Origin: Darksidea phi
Taxonomy: Eukaryota > Ascomycota > Dothideomycetes > Pleosporales > Lentitheciaceae
Direction: 5' to 3'
Assembly: GCA_030770425.1 (NCBI GenBank)
Contig: JASJFT010000010.1
Span: 186,001-250,000, forward strand
DNA: 64,000 nt
Of this stretch, positions 30,516-41,780 are shown one piece after another. The notes under the pieces were generated by a model, which searched no databases, was not told where the DNA came from, and saw only the letters and a program-made list of their open reading frames with translations. Position numbers and translations under genes: made by a program. Numbering within the stretch: position 1 is the first letter of the stretch; each line of letters begins with the position of its first letter.

Positions 30516-32484
30516 ATGAGAGGCCGCCATCTCGGAGTCGAAGATCTAACAAGAGGCGATGAAGGCGTTCCAGTATGTGTATTCGCCTGCCCAGATATTC
30601 TTCGTCTTCTCCTCGTCTTCTTCCCATCCATCTAACCTTTACAGGCATCCAAACGGCGTAAATGGGCACTCCAAACAATTGATTCGGCACCCTTCCAGGT
30701 ATGGGTCGTCGTTGTGGCTGGCATTGGGTTCTTGACCGACTCCTTTGGGCTTTTTTGTCTCAACATTGTCACCCCCATGATTGGTTACGTGTATTGGCCA
30801 GAGAACACGGATTCGGACGGCGTCCCGGTACTCCCGTCTTCGATCAAAACAGCCATGATGTGCTCGACCTTGGCCGGAACCATGATCGGCCAAATCGCTT
30901 TCGGCTTTGCTGCCGATATGCTGGGGCGGAGAAAGATGTATGGGCTCGAGTTAGTCATCATCATTGTAGGCACTATGCTATTGATCATGAGCTCCAATGG
31001 CGAGAAGAACAGCATGTCCGTAGGCGGATGGCTGATTGCATGGAGAGCAGCTACGGGCCTGGGAATAGGAGCCGATTATCCACTTAGTGCCGGCATCACC
31101 GCCGAGTTCGCACCTAGGAAGCATCGAGCGAGGATGTTGAGTTGGGTCTTCTTTGCCCAGCCGATAGGACAGCTTCTAGCCAACATCCTCTCTTTTGCAG
31201 CCGTCCAAGGGTTCAAAACTCAAATTACTACTACGGAACTCGCATGCCCCGCCGGAGAAGAGGGCTTGCAATGTTTCAGGGCGATCGACCGGTTGTGGAG
31301 GTTGGTCATCGGTCTTGGCATGATTCCCGCCGTCATCGCTCTGGCTTTCCGCTTCACCATCCCGGAATCGCCACGCTACAAACTCGACGTTCTGCGCAAC
31401 GTTCACACTGTCTTCGAAGACACCAAGGATTATTTTGGTGGTCCAGAAGCGGATGCCGAAGGGGGTGAGTTGGAGGTTCTGTCCACCACGCCTATCCCTC
31501 CTACGAGGCGCTCATCCGTTGCGTCAATTGCACCCGACGACGTCATCGCCAGCGACAGTGAGTCTGAGCATCGACTAAGCTCAACACGCCAGCGCCCGAC
31601 GTCGCAAGTCGTCCAGCTTCCACCTGGTGATCCCAACTTCGTTCCGCCACTCGCTTCATGGGCCGACGCCAAGACCTTCTTCATCGCGGAAGGCAATTGG
31701 CAATACCTACTCGGCACTTCACTCTCATGGCTCTTCTTGGACTTTGCATTCTATGGTTTGGGCCTGTCATCGCCGGAGATTGTCCGTCATATATGGGAAG
31801 ACCCAACTCACGCGCGAGGTTCCGTTTTTGACTCCCTCAAAGACAACAGCTTGCATACCCTTGTCATGGTCTCAATCGGTGCGACTATTGGCGGAGCAGC
31901 CATGATCAAGGTAATCAGATATGCAAGCCCAAAGGTGATCCAATTCTGGGGTTTCTTGGTGCTGTTTGTGCTTTTCATCATCACCGGAAGCGCTTGGACA
32001 AGGCTGCTGGAAACGAGCCGCTCAGGCTTGATCGTGCTCTACGTCCTCTCTCAGATCGCTTTCAATCTTGGTCCGAATGTAACCACTTTCATTGTGGGTA
32101 ACCCTATGAATCTACCAACGCCACGAAACGGGAAAGCTGACTGTACCCCAGATCCCTGCGGAAATCTTCCCCACAAGATATCGCTGCACATCTCACGGCA
32201 TCGCCGCTGCTGCGGGAAAACTAGGCTCCTGGCTTGTCCAAATTTTCCTCGCGTACGCCTTCAAGGCCGAGAGTCAGAGCCAGCAATTTGATTGGGAGCG
32301 CGAAAACTTTGGGCACGTGCTACAGGTGATGAGCGCCTTCATGATAGCGGGGGCGATTACGACATATTACCTTGTTCCCGAAACGAGGGATCATGATAAC
32401 AAGAGTCGAACGTTGGAGGTACTGGCTTGTGGGAAGAAGGTGGTTGATGAACTGAATAACCAGAGGGCGCAGGAGGAAGATTAA
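30516..32484 (+). CDS. MFS phosphate:H+ symporter-like transporter (Pho84 type)
   Basis: Exons are 30516-30572, 30645-32093 and 32152-32484, giving 612 residues. The start at 30516 is chosen because only it puts a consensus donor (GTATGT) at a codon boundary that continues into SKRRKWALQTIDSAPFQ. Motifs are typical of phosphate/inositol-type MFS proteins: VVVAGIGFLTDSFGLFCLNIV, GFAADMLGRRKMYG (the D-x-x-GRR loop), GLGIGADYPLSAGITAEFAP and PAEIFPTRYRCTSHGIAAA. About twelve membrane spans flank a long cytosolic loop (Ser/Arg-rich). It lies in the plasma membrane and probably carries phosphate or glycerophosphodiesters with protons. Pho84-type and Git1-type members look alike, so the substrate is not fixed. 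A CACGTG box upstream supports phosphate control. Confidence 0.9.
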
Positions 32485-33509
32485 AGCCTACTGTGGTGGT
32501 TTTTCATGCAGAATGCACGGTTCTATTAGCTCAAATACTGTGTTGCAGGGGGAAATAATGTCGACCGCCACACTGAGCAGCTCGCACGGGTCTACTTAGG
32601 TCTAATAGATGACTGGACAGAGAGTTACTTTGTAAGAGATGCACCTAGTATAGTTGTCCCTTTCAACTTTGTGGCGCAGCTGCTCAGGGTGGCGATGTGA
32701 CATTATTTACCCCTGCAACCGCAATAATATCGGATGTGAGTTGTCTATTGTCCCGTCCCGTCTCACCACATGGAGCCGGCACTTCCGAGAATTTCCGATA
32801 CATTTCGTCCGCTGGCGCTTCACTTAACCTATCCATGTTTTGACTCATGCGTAAGCTATTAGTAAGTGGTGATGCGGCGTTAGGACAACGCATTGACGGT
32901 CTAGAACATAGTCTCCATAGGTTGAACGAACAAAACGAGCCTCTTAGCTACCGTATCTTGGATACAATTTGCACGAGACATGAAGCTGCGACAACAGCTT
33001 CTAGTTTCCACATGCATCTGGTTATTTCCTCGATCTTTGTTCACTCGACCCATTTTGAACAGTGTTATGCGACTCTAGCCCCCACGGGGAGGTTTATATG
33101 TGGATAACGTTAGCGGCACCAGTCAGCGCTACTTTCGGAATGGTGTGACTTGCTTTTCGTTACTACGCCGTTGGCTGCAGGGACTTTACTCGATCTACAG
33201 AGTAAGGAGCTCCAGTTTTCGTGCTGAATGCTTGTTAAACATTGCCGTACGAACCTTGGCTGATAAGCCCTAGCTATATCTAGCACTTAGGCATCCACCG
33301 CCGCCGCGCCTTCCGGCCTTGCCTGCTTGCGGTGATAGGCATGCAATCGAAATTATGGATTCAGAGCTGGCGGAGGGAGCGTCATCCCTACGGCGCAGTA
33401 AACGTATATATGTGACCTGATGCGAGGTGGAGCTTTGCCGTCACGCTCAGTTTCTTCCGCAGATTCCTCCCTCCATTATCCAAGAACTTTTCCGCGTAAA
33501 TTCTTTACG
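32485..33509. other. Spacer without recognisable genes
   Basis: Carries the 3' flank of the transporter and the promoter of the aldolase gene. The short frames present show no protein pattern. An in-frame ATG at 33420 precedes the chosen aldolase start. Confidence 0.5.
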
Positions 33510-34545
33510 ATGAGCGGTCTACCCTTCACAGAGCAGCCGGAGCTGCATACCAGGGCAGAATATCGTGCCGCTGTCCTGACCTTCCCCGGCAACCTGAAAA
33601 GAGCCCTTCAGGATGCGATGGCAGATCCAAGCAAGACGCTAATGGGCGTCGCGCACGGAATTCCGAGTACCTTCGTAACTAAAGTACTAGCATCGACAAA
33701 GCCAGACTTTATCTGGATTGATGTTGAGCATGGCATGTTCAACCGTCTGGAACTATATGAGTAGGTGGCAATGTATCGCTAGCGATGATGATAAGGTATA
33801 GACTAATGTGGTTCCCAGTGCCATCCATGCCGCGCAACACCACTCTGAGGGAAAAGCAATGGTTGTTGTTCGCGTACCCAAGCATGACGAACTTAGCTTG
33901 TCGACCGCCTTGGACGCCGGCGCAGCGGGTATCGTGATTCCGCACGTAGAGAGCGCGCAGGAAGTGAAAGACATGATCAAAGAGATGTACTATCGTATGT
34001 CTCCCCTTCCCACCTTCTATTCCCCCCATGCTGCTATCACAAACTTACATCCCTCTCTAGCACCTATCGGCCAGCGCTCTTTCAGCCCATGGACCTTCAC
34101 CCCCGGCGTCTCAGACGCCTCCATCTACCCCAACGACAACTTCAACATCGCCACCTCCAATAAGCACATTTGCATAATACCCCAGGTCGAGTCGGTCAAA
34201 GGCGTCGAAAACATCGAAGAGATCGCTGCCGTCGAAGGCGTTGACGCGATAATGTTCGGCCCCGGCGACTACATGATCGACGCCGGACTACCTCTCCAGA
34301 TTGGGGGCGAGCCGCATCCCACCTTCCTCGAGGCAATGGGAAAATTCGATGCTGCGGCTAAAAAGAACAACCTGCCCGTCTTTGGGCCTGCACAGACTGC
34401 GGACATGATTCCTATGTTGCTCCAGCGGGGCTATGCGGCGATTGCTGTGGCCTTTGATATGTGGGGCCTTGCTGGCCTGGTTGCGGGTGCGCTGAAGGCG
34501 GGAAGAGACAAGGCGAAGGATTTTGCTGGGACTGCTACGCCGTAG
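33510..34545 (+). CDS. HpcH/HpaI-type aldolase (citrate lyase-like)
   Basis: Exons are 33510-33760, 33819-33994 and 34061-34545 (introns GTAGGT..CAG and GTATGT..TAG; the second is also open in frame). The product has 303 residues. The fold markers are those of class II HpcH/HpaI pyruvate aldolases: DFIWIDVEHGMFN (with the Asp-Val-Glu-His block), VVVRVPKHDE, AGAAGIVIPHVESAQEV, YYPPIGQRSF, IPQVESVKGVENIEEIAAVEGVDAIMFGPGDY (Gln-x-Glu and the metal-side Asp). The family cleaves 4-hydroxy-2-oxoacids such as 2,4-dihydroxyhept-2-ene-1,7-dioate into pyruvate and an aldehyde using a divalent metal. The true substrate here is unknown. An ATG at 33420 in the same frame would add 30 residues that could form a mitochondrial leader; I chose 33510 for its fit with the family length. 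Confidence 0.9.
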
Positions 34546-35380
34546 ATAGTGACATTGCGTAGCAACGGTTACAAATGGAATCAATAGACTGACGTCGCTC
34601 GCAGCCGGCACAGCGATTCCTCACCAAATCACTCTTATTTTCCCTTCTCGCCGCTCTTTTATTTGATTCACCTTTTGGTAGCTCTTTCAGGACAATCAAA
34701 ATCAAAAATACGCGGTACAGAAAACCCTGCATACGCTCAAAAATGGCCTCAACCTCCACATTCTTATCACTCTTGAGCCTCGCCATCGCCCAGAAAGCGA
34801 CCATAACCATCCCCTCCCTGCTTTTTAAACTCATCATCTTCTATTCCTGTCAGCCACCCCTCAATGGTCTTCAAATCCGTCTCAGATATCTCATTCGGTT
34901 CTCTAAAGGACCCATTGATGGCCGCTGACGTCAGAATGGTACGCTGTTGGTACACCATGCTGCTCCTTGCTGCTTATCGGTGACAAGCCCATCAACGCAG
35001 GACCACGCCCGATTAATTTCCGCCTAGCTCCAATGAATCTCAGCATGCCACTTCTTTGCGAAACAAAGTTGCTGTCCCCTTCAACCGCCTTCGTATTTCA
35101 CTGCATAGTTTTCACAGCTCCACCAGGCTTTGTTTGGCATAAGAAGCAGCCTGTACCGGATGGCATTCGGTACGAATAATAAGTTTATTTTTCCAGTATC
35201 GGTTACCCTAGCTTTTTAATAGTTGAGGTGCCCGTGGCGTGCATGCGGCCCCCGTTCCGCTGCGCCTTGCTGCGCCACAAATAATTAGCTAGTCAAGATC
35301 GCTTCGTAGCTCCTCGAAATATATCGTTACGCCTTTTCCCACCTTTGTCCAACTCGCCCCTAATCCGATTGTCTGCGAAA
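34546..35380. other. Spacer without convincing genes
   Basis: Two short, mutually antisense frames occur (plus 34743-34928, minus 34767-34958), each starting with ATG but with no family pattern. The region is otherwise the promoter of the sterol methyltransferase gene. Confidence 0.45.
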
Positions 35381-36574
35381 ATGGCCGATGCGCAGACAAC
35401 CCAATCTGCCGCTTCCTTGAGAACGGCTGTCGACAGACGCAAAAGCCAAAACGCGATGACAAAGGGTTACTCACGCCACTGGGAGCAGAATGGGGAGGCT
35501 TTGCCAGACGACAATGAAGCTCGAGACATCCGAAAGAGCAAATATACCGAGCTCGTGAACGAGTGAGTCGTAACATATACAGTAGCTGTTCATCCGTACT
35601 TGACTGACGAAATGACACAACAGCTACTATGACGCCGCGACAGACCTCTATCTTGAGGCTTGGGGCCAATCTTTTCACATGTGCCGATATCCACGAGAAC
35701 CGGAGAACAAAGAGAAGGCGACTGCAAGGCACGAGCATTACCTCGCTCATATGATGAGCCTGCGCTCAGGAATGCGAGTGCTTGATGTCGGTTGCGGTGT
35801 GGGAGGTCCTGCTAAAGAGCTCGCGACCTTTGCAGGTTGCCGCATCGTTGGCTTGAACAACAACGGCTACCAAGTACGGAAAGCGATCGAGATGGCGAAA
35901 GCTGAAGGCTTGCAAGAGATGGTAGACTTCGTGAAGGGAGATTTCATGGTGAGCCCGCCACCTATTGACTGTGACGTTACTCGTATATGACTCTGAAGGA
36001 CATTCCCTTCGCCGAGGGTGACTTTGACGCAGCCTACGCGATAGAAGCAACAGTTCACGCGCCATCTCTAGAAGAGGTTTACGCCCAAGTCTATCGAGTG
36101 CTCCGACCCGGTGCAATGTTCGGAGTGTTCGAATGGGTACTAACCGACAACTTCATCCCTTCCGACCCTTCGCACGAAGCAATCCGTTCCGGCATTGAAC
36201 GTGGCAACGGCATCCCTTCGCTGCAGACAAAAGCAGTAGCTCGTGCAGCAATGCAAAGTGCCGGCTTCGAGTTGCTCGTAACGGAGGATCTCGCTGAGAG
36301 GCAAGACGCATTACCATGGTGGTATCCGATCTCTGGAGACGTCAAATCCGCGAAAGGCTTCAAGGACTGGCTTTTGGTCATCAGGAACACGCACTGGGGT
36401 AGGGTTGGTGTGAAGCTTATTGTAAGGATCTTAGAGACAGTGAGATATGCGCCAAAGGGGACATTGAAGATGACTGAGGAGTTCATTGGTGCAGCGGACT
36501 CCATGATTGATGGCGGAAAGAAAGGCTTGTTCACGCCTATGTACCTGATGGTAGGTCGGAAGCCAGCTGCATAA
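35381..36574 (+). CDS. erg6: Sterol 24-C-methyltransferase
   Basis: Exons are 35381-35562, 35624-35948 and 35999-36574 (introns GTGAG..CAG and GTGAGC..AAG), giving 360 residues. The protein has the Erg6 signature set: YYDAATDLYLEAWGQSFHMCRYP, the SAM-binding LDVGCGVGGPAKELATFAGC (about 114-131), GLNNNGYQVRKA, FAEGDFDAAYAIEATVHAP, YRVLRPGAMFGVFEWV, and a C-terminal sterol methyltransferase domain (VRYAPKGTLKMTEEFIGAAD, GLFTPMYLMVGRKP). It methylates zymosterol-type sterols at C-24 with S-adenosylmethionine, at the ER or lipid droplets, in ergosterol synthesis. The product is about 20 residues shorter than yeast Erg6. A second copy elsewhere in the genome is possible. Its neighbours are not sterol genes. 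Confidence 0.95.
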
Positions 36575-37600
36575 GTTTGTACCGTCATGGGCGGATGTTC
36601 AAACGCTGTTGTGACTAGCTGGACAATGTCGGACGATGCGAGGCATGACGTCAGTGTCGCTTCACGATGGTTCTGCCACCGAGGGACGGCAAAGTCGCGC
36701 GTATATTCTGGTAGGAAGACCATACTCATCCTCGTCATACGCCTGAAACCAAACCCGTTCGCAAATTGCCGTGCGATGCACTGCATTGTGAATATATCTG
36801 TTAGCCCGGGGTATGTCTGCTCGTCAAAGTCGTAGAAGACGATAGGGATTTCTTCAGCGACGCTTCAGAACCCGTCGCGATCTGATTCCCCATCATTCGA
36901 GTTTAACATCGTGCGGTGGCTTCATCTCGACATTTTCAAGCTAGTGAATAATATCCATATGCTCAAAACAAACAGAGAAGAGATGCGGATGAGGCGCTGT
37001 GTTTACGGGGTTGTTATATTTAACAAAAGAATGTTGTGGTGTTGATATAGTTCCGTCTTGGGCTTAGCTCGGCTACTCCAAATCGGGACTAGTCATGGTC
37101 GACTCGGCTAATTTCATGGTCGGGTGAGATCGAATCTCCATTTAGCGAAGCAGCACACCGAATATGTGGCATCCGGCCTCGTGCGATATTGGGACCTTGG
37201 GGTTTTTCGGAGGACTAAAAATAGTTCAATACATTAACCTAGATATAAAAGAGTAGGACGCTTATGCCAACTATAACCGGTCATATAGACGCCACGCACG
37301 CGGCGATGGAATAGCGGGCAGCCAATGCTAGCTTATTCGGCACCAGCCTCAACACGCGACCCAGAGGAAGTTGTAGCTATCTTAATTTGTTTTGGATTTG
37401 CACAGTGGGAGTCTCTTTTGTAAGGTCCGTACGAAACACAGTAGCAGTTTGTACACAATAGAGGTGCTATGCCCACACCTTATACACGATAATAGAGCTG
37501 TAAAACTGTACACAGGGTAGTTATCCCAATATCGCTCTTAAAAGTAGCTCATAGTTTAACTGGATATACTTCTACTATTCTTTTAGACTTCTTAATGCTA
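36575..37600. other. Gene-poor stretch with repeat B copy
   Basis: No gene is supported. Repeat family B copy 2 sits at 37391-37490, and A+T increases towards 37600. The remainder gives only shadow frames. Confidence 0.5.
37391..37490 (+). repeat. Dispersed repeat family B, copy 2
   Basis: This is the best preserved partner of 16082-16180: the core ACGAAACACAGTAG, TTTGTACACA, TAGAGG and CCCACACCTTATACACGAT is shared almost exactly. It ends close to the 3' end of the large membrane-protein gene on the minus strand. The sequence upstream of the unit differs from copy 1. Confidence 0.75.
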
Positions 37601-39749
37601 TTACCTAGCAGATCTAGAGGTGTATCTAGCTATACTTCCAAAATATTGCCTTTGCATAGCCTGCTCTTCCTCTCTTCGGCTCTGCGGAGAATAAACCGCA
37701 AAAGATGATCCTCCGGTTTCAGTTCTGGTGATACCTATTCTATTTGCCACAACCATGCCGTCCGTATTCTTCTCTTCGAAAAGCTTGTCGTCAGCATCAG
37801 CGTTGCGCTCAAACCGCTCCCTGTCAAATAACGCCGCTGCAAGCCCAGAAACCCCTAGCCGCATCTGCACCTGATGCACAACTGGCGTTGCTCTCGATAT
37901 GGCCCGAATCGCCAAGTACGCCCCAAGGACGGCGTACCCCAGATTTGCAGCTACCAGAAACCACAGGGCCGCTACTGGAAGCTTAGTAATGTTTGAGATC
38001 CTTACTTGCGTCAGCAAGCTGGGTCGGCTGCTCATCTGGGAGGCGAGAGGGTAGGAGTAGGCCTTGCTCATTCCAAGCTCGAAGGATCGTATAAAAGCTG
38101 AGGGCGAGCTTCGAGAATCTGGTCCAGTCGATTCGTCTTGGAAGACGTTGGCTAGCGCGCCCATGTAGCGAGTTCCTGACATGCTAGCTATGCCAGCTGT
38201 GCTGCCATTGCTTGGGTATTTGGTGAGATATGTTACTTTCCCCCCGCTTGCGACGTAGGTTATATCCCAGACTGGTATGGACATTAGTGTTTAACTCGTA
38301 TGCGAGCTAGTTGACTAACCTGTAATATTGCAGAGCATCAGTGTGAAAGCGCCCAGTAGATCATGTTTCCAAATTCGTGAGTCGTTCCGAAAAGATGGCG
38401 GCAGAGCTTCAAAATCTCCCCGAAGCGCGAATGGAATCTTTCTCATCACCAGTGCCTGCCAAGGATTCTTGAAGATCCCGTCCGCGTCCTCATCCTGGAT
38501 GGTTGCCATAATGGCGGATGGAGAAAGCTCAGAAGGGGTTTCCATGGTATTGGTACGAAACGGCGGACTTTCAGCAGCATACTTGTGAAAATCGAGCATA
38601 TGGGTCTTAGTGTTGTGACTTGTCAAATTTCCCAATATGTCTATTCCGGTGCGGTTCTTTGTGCAAGCGAAGGGAACAAGCATGAGTGGGCTGCCTTGTC
38701 CGTTGCTCGCATTTTTGATAGGCTCAGAGGTCTCACAAGCATTTTCTGTGATTGCCGAGCATGTAGTAGACACGCCGAAAGAACTGGCCTTCCAATCTTG
38801 TGCTGTGCCGACATTCGCCGGCGCGATGACAGCATAGAGCATGCTGTTAGAATCTGTAAAGTTGAGAATCTGGTGTTGATCCGAGACTGAGTTCTTCAGA
38901 TCCTGTAACATAGTTGAGTTGGTTGGAGCGATGCTCGTAGCGTTATTGTATGGGGCCGCTTGCGCGGTAATGGCGCACCCCCAAAATTTCTTTGGCCCCA
39001 AGGGTCCCTCGTTTGGTCTATCAAGGCACCAAGATGCCAGACCACGGCTGTAGCGGTGCGCCTCAGATGGAAGCTCGTGGACCTGGACTAGCTCGACTGC
39101 TTCAGCGGCGATGTGGAAGTACACATCGGCAGCTTGAACAAGTAAACTGTGCGCTGTCAGATATTTCCTGCACAGAGGGAACAGCGCGAACTCACCTAGC
39201 CACAATACCACTAAGCAAAATCATAATACTAGTCCGGAGGATTGGCGAAGCTTGTGGTACAGGCCCGACGCGTGACCTTTGACCGGTATCCTTCTCCCGC
39301 TTCCAGAACACTCTCGTAATTTGTGACACAGTGAGGTCCCACAATACCATCAACTCGGCGTTCAAAACCCTAAGTAACAAACTCATCTGATGCGGACTAG
39401 GCAACAACTCTTGATCACCGCTCTCGGAAGCGCGAAGGAGCTCAGCGGCGTTCAAATAAGACGATAATGCCATCAGAAAGCTAATGAGTGCAAAGCTGAC
39501 CGTAGATGACCACGACGAAATGAAAGCCAAGCGAGCCGCAGGATAGTTGATAAAGTAGGCGTCCTTTAGTGTGGCATTTACAAGATCCGATCCTTGACAA
39601 AGCTCTTCGACAGGACAACTCGAGGCGATAAGATTGCTATACACTATGTATAGGATAACTAGCGAGGAGGCAAGCATAGGCGTAGTAACGAGCAAGCAGT
39701 GCAAGATGATCTTGCCTGTATGCGGCTTGAACGAGATGGCGAAATGCAT
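37601..39749 (-). CDS. Large membrane protein with N-glycosylated ectodomain, 683 aa
   Basis: Exons are 39749-39196, 39146-38320 and 38271-37601, with introns GTGAG..CAG and GTTAG..CAG; phases agree and the join is 683 codons. The start MHFAISFKPHTGKIILHCLL lies directly before the first span. About four spans fall in the first 190 residues. A large region (about 200-500) follows with many N-x-S/T sites (e.g. NNATS, NSTML, NFTD, NRTG, NLTS, NDSR) and several Cys, suggesting an extracellular face. A single C-terminal span (AALWFLVAANLGYAVLGAYLAI) leads to a basic cytosolic tail. Overall this is the same design as the gene at 6553-8821. Such fungal membrane proteins are numerous and unnamed, and I assign no function. 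The 3' end lies beside repeat B copy 2. Confidence 0.8.
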
Positions 39750-41044
39750 GGTATGCGTAGAGTATTGCGCACGAGGTAGGACGATATTCGTTGACGCAGA
39801 ATTGCGACTTTAAGTTCCGCAAGCCTCGCATTCTATGCAAGGTTGATATCTCGAATACAAGGCTCGAAAACCCGTGTTGTGTCGAATGCCCGTGCCTCCT
39901 TCATCACAAGGCAGGGCGATAATGCTATTAAACGGCTCCATGCATGAGATGCATAAGCACTCCGGTTTTCATTCGATACCGGAATATTCGTGGTGAGTGT
40001 CTAACCGAATTAGGAAAAGACCGTGGCTTCTTTGTGACACCCTAGCAATCGTTTGTTCGGTCAATGTCTCAGATATCAGAGCTAAGAACTTTAGCTCCAA
40101 TCGTAAACTTCGCCTGTATCTACACCTGTCTAACTAGCTGGATTAACTTATGCATAGTCAAGTCCTTACAGACACGCCGTTAAATAGAGACTAGATATTC
40201 ATTACCGCTGAAGGTTAATCAATCATGCGATAAAGAAGACACCCTATTGATACTTTGGGGCCAGGGTAGCAATCTATGGGCGGGGTTAGATTATTAGGAA
40301 GACGCCGGATATCAGATAGACCTGGTGAAGACAACGTTTAGGACCCTGACTTGCGGAATAGCTAACCTGGAATATGATGTTACGTTTCCGAACGAAGGAG
40401 AAGATATAGCGCCCCTAAAATTACGCTTCCCGCATAGTATCACGTCATGACGAACGTGTGGATCGGCTGTTCGATGGCGGGGAGGGGATTATGAACCTAT
40501 GGCGCCAGGGACTCGTTTGTCTACGGGAACGATCGGTGAGTCCATTCTCAGGCAGCACGACTTGAAGGGTTCCGTATAAGACTACGAGTACCCATTTTTG
40601 AGTGAATTCGTTCTCTGCAAAAGTAATGTGGTTGAGCTGTTATCTTCTAAACCGCATAACATTGATGTTGAAAATGGATCGTCGGATCCGTGATCCGGTA
40701 GCACCTAATAAGGCCGAATCACTCCCAAAGCACCATACCATAGATAGAAGAGGTGTGAACCGCAGATAGGTGAAATTGAAACGTAGTTTGCCGACTAGTC
40801 GGGCATTGTGGAAAATGGCATGTTGGGTTGACATGAGTAGTAAGAAAGGGGCGCAGGAATGATAGGCTACAGGTCATGATGTACACGGATCAAAGGCTGG
40901 TATATTCCTCAACGACGAGGCGAAGTAGAGAATGAAGCAGTAGGGGGAAGTAATGTAATCTATGCCAACATGTAGAAAGCGCAGTGATGCCCGACCACCC
41001 AAAGAGAAACAAGCCAAACCATCAACGCCTGCGAATAACGGCGG
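39750..41044. other. Long spacer without recognisable genes
   Basis: About 1.3 kb with no supportable frame or repeat match on either strand. It includes the promoter of the 683-residue membrane protein and the 3' flank of the small gene ending at 41045. Confidence 0.5.
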
Positions 41045-41437
41045 TCAACTGCCCTTTTCCACCGCGTCAGGGCGTTCCGGAATGTCGGTAGTAATAGGCC
41101 TCCCCACGGTATCTAGAGCGGCGACCTCACCCACAAGACCGAGCTCCTCCACATTGAGTTGGGTGCTCACATCGTCGTCGGCTTGCAACTGGCTGATATG
41201 CGGCGTACCGGCGCGGTCCTCAACCAAGCCCTTGAGCTCCTCTTCCTTGACGAAGGCAGCGTGCTTACGCTTGGGTCCGAAGTGGACGGAACTCTGCGCC
41301 AGAGTGTCTTGGGGTGCCGGAGAGGTACTCATCGTCTTGTCGTGCGCGTATTGAGCCCGGGCCTTGAGCCAAGCATTGCGGCGTCGGGGATCACGTGCTA
41401 GAGCACGAGCAAGAGCGGGGGTTACGTAATCAGACAT
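41045..41437 (-). CDS. Hypothetical protein, 130 aa
   Basis: This is a single exon from the ATG at 41437 (MSDYVTPALARALARDPRRR). The sequence is hydrophilic, with an N-terminal Arg/Ala-rich helix (LARALARDPRRRNAWLKARAQYAHDK) and an acidic C-terminal half (QADDDVSTQLNVEELGLVGEV). It has no signal peptide, span or known motif. It is divergent from homoserine O-acetyltransferase, with 343 bp between starts, so the promoters may be shared. The frame extends upstream to 41623, but that part lies in the intergenic region. The compact, charged composition suggests a soluble, possibly disordered protein. Confidence 0.55.
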   Translation of the reverse strand: MSDYVTPALARALARDPRRRNAWLKARAQYAHDKTMSTSPAPQDTLAQSSVHFGPKRKHAAFVKEEELKGLVEDRAGTPHISQLQADDDVSTQLNVEELGLVGEVAALDTVGRPITTDIPERPDAVEKGS

Positions 41438-41780
41438 TGCACGCGGTGATACTTGGCGGAAGTGAATCGTTGATGGTCCAGAGAGTGATATGAGGGAGTG
41501 CAGGGAGAATGAGGCCTTGTTCTTTATACCAGCGCTGAGTTCGAGGCTTGCTCGAGCTGCCACACGGTGCGCTTGTTTGCCGTGCACACATGCATGCAAC
41601 CAAGCCACGACATTCAAAAGCACGTCATGGCGCCAAGATTTCGCAAGTCGCTAGCTAGCTCTGAGGGATCGGGAGCGTAAATTTCTCGACAATGACTCCT
41701 CGCGCCATGGACCCCCGCCGCCGTCGCCGCCAGAGCAGAGAATACACCTCCGACCTCCCTCGCGCCTGAAAGCGGCCCCC
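41438..41780. promoter_or_regulatory. Divergent promoter of the met2-like and small hypothetical genes
   Basis: 343 bp lie between two opposite starts. The stretch contains the palindromic-looking GCTAGCTAGC near 41650-41659 and a GC-rich CGCCGCCGTCGCCGCC tract near 41717-41732. No specific regulatory motif of the sulfur network is evident. Confidence 0.35.

Noticed and set aside
33995..34060. In-frame insertion of 22 residues in the HpcH-type aldolase
   Set aside because: Bounded by GTATGT and CTAG, and removal gives the conserved YYPPIGQRS block; it is an intron read through by chance.
34743..34958. Two antisense short frames, one beginning with a signal-like hydrophobic stretch
   Set aside because: They overlap on opposite strands, are about 60 codons long, and neither has flanking splice sites or family pattern that would decide between them.
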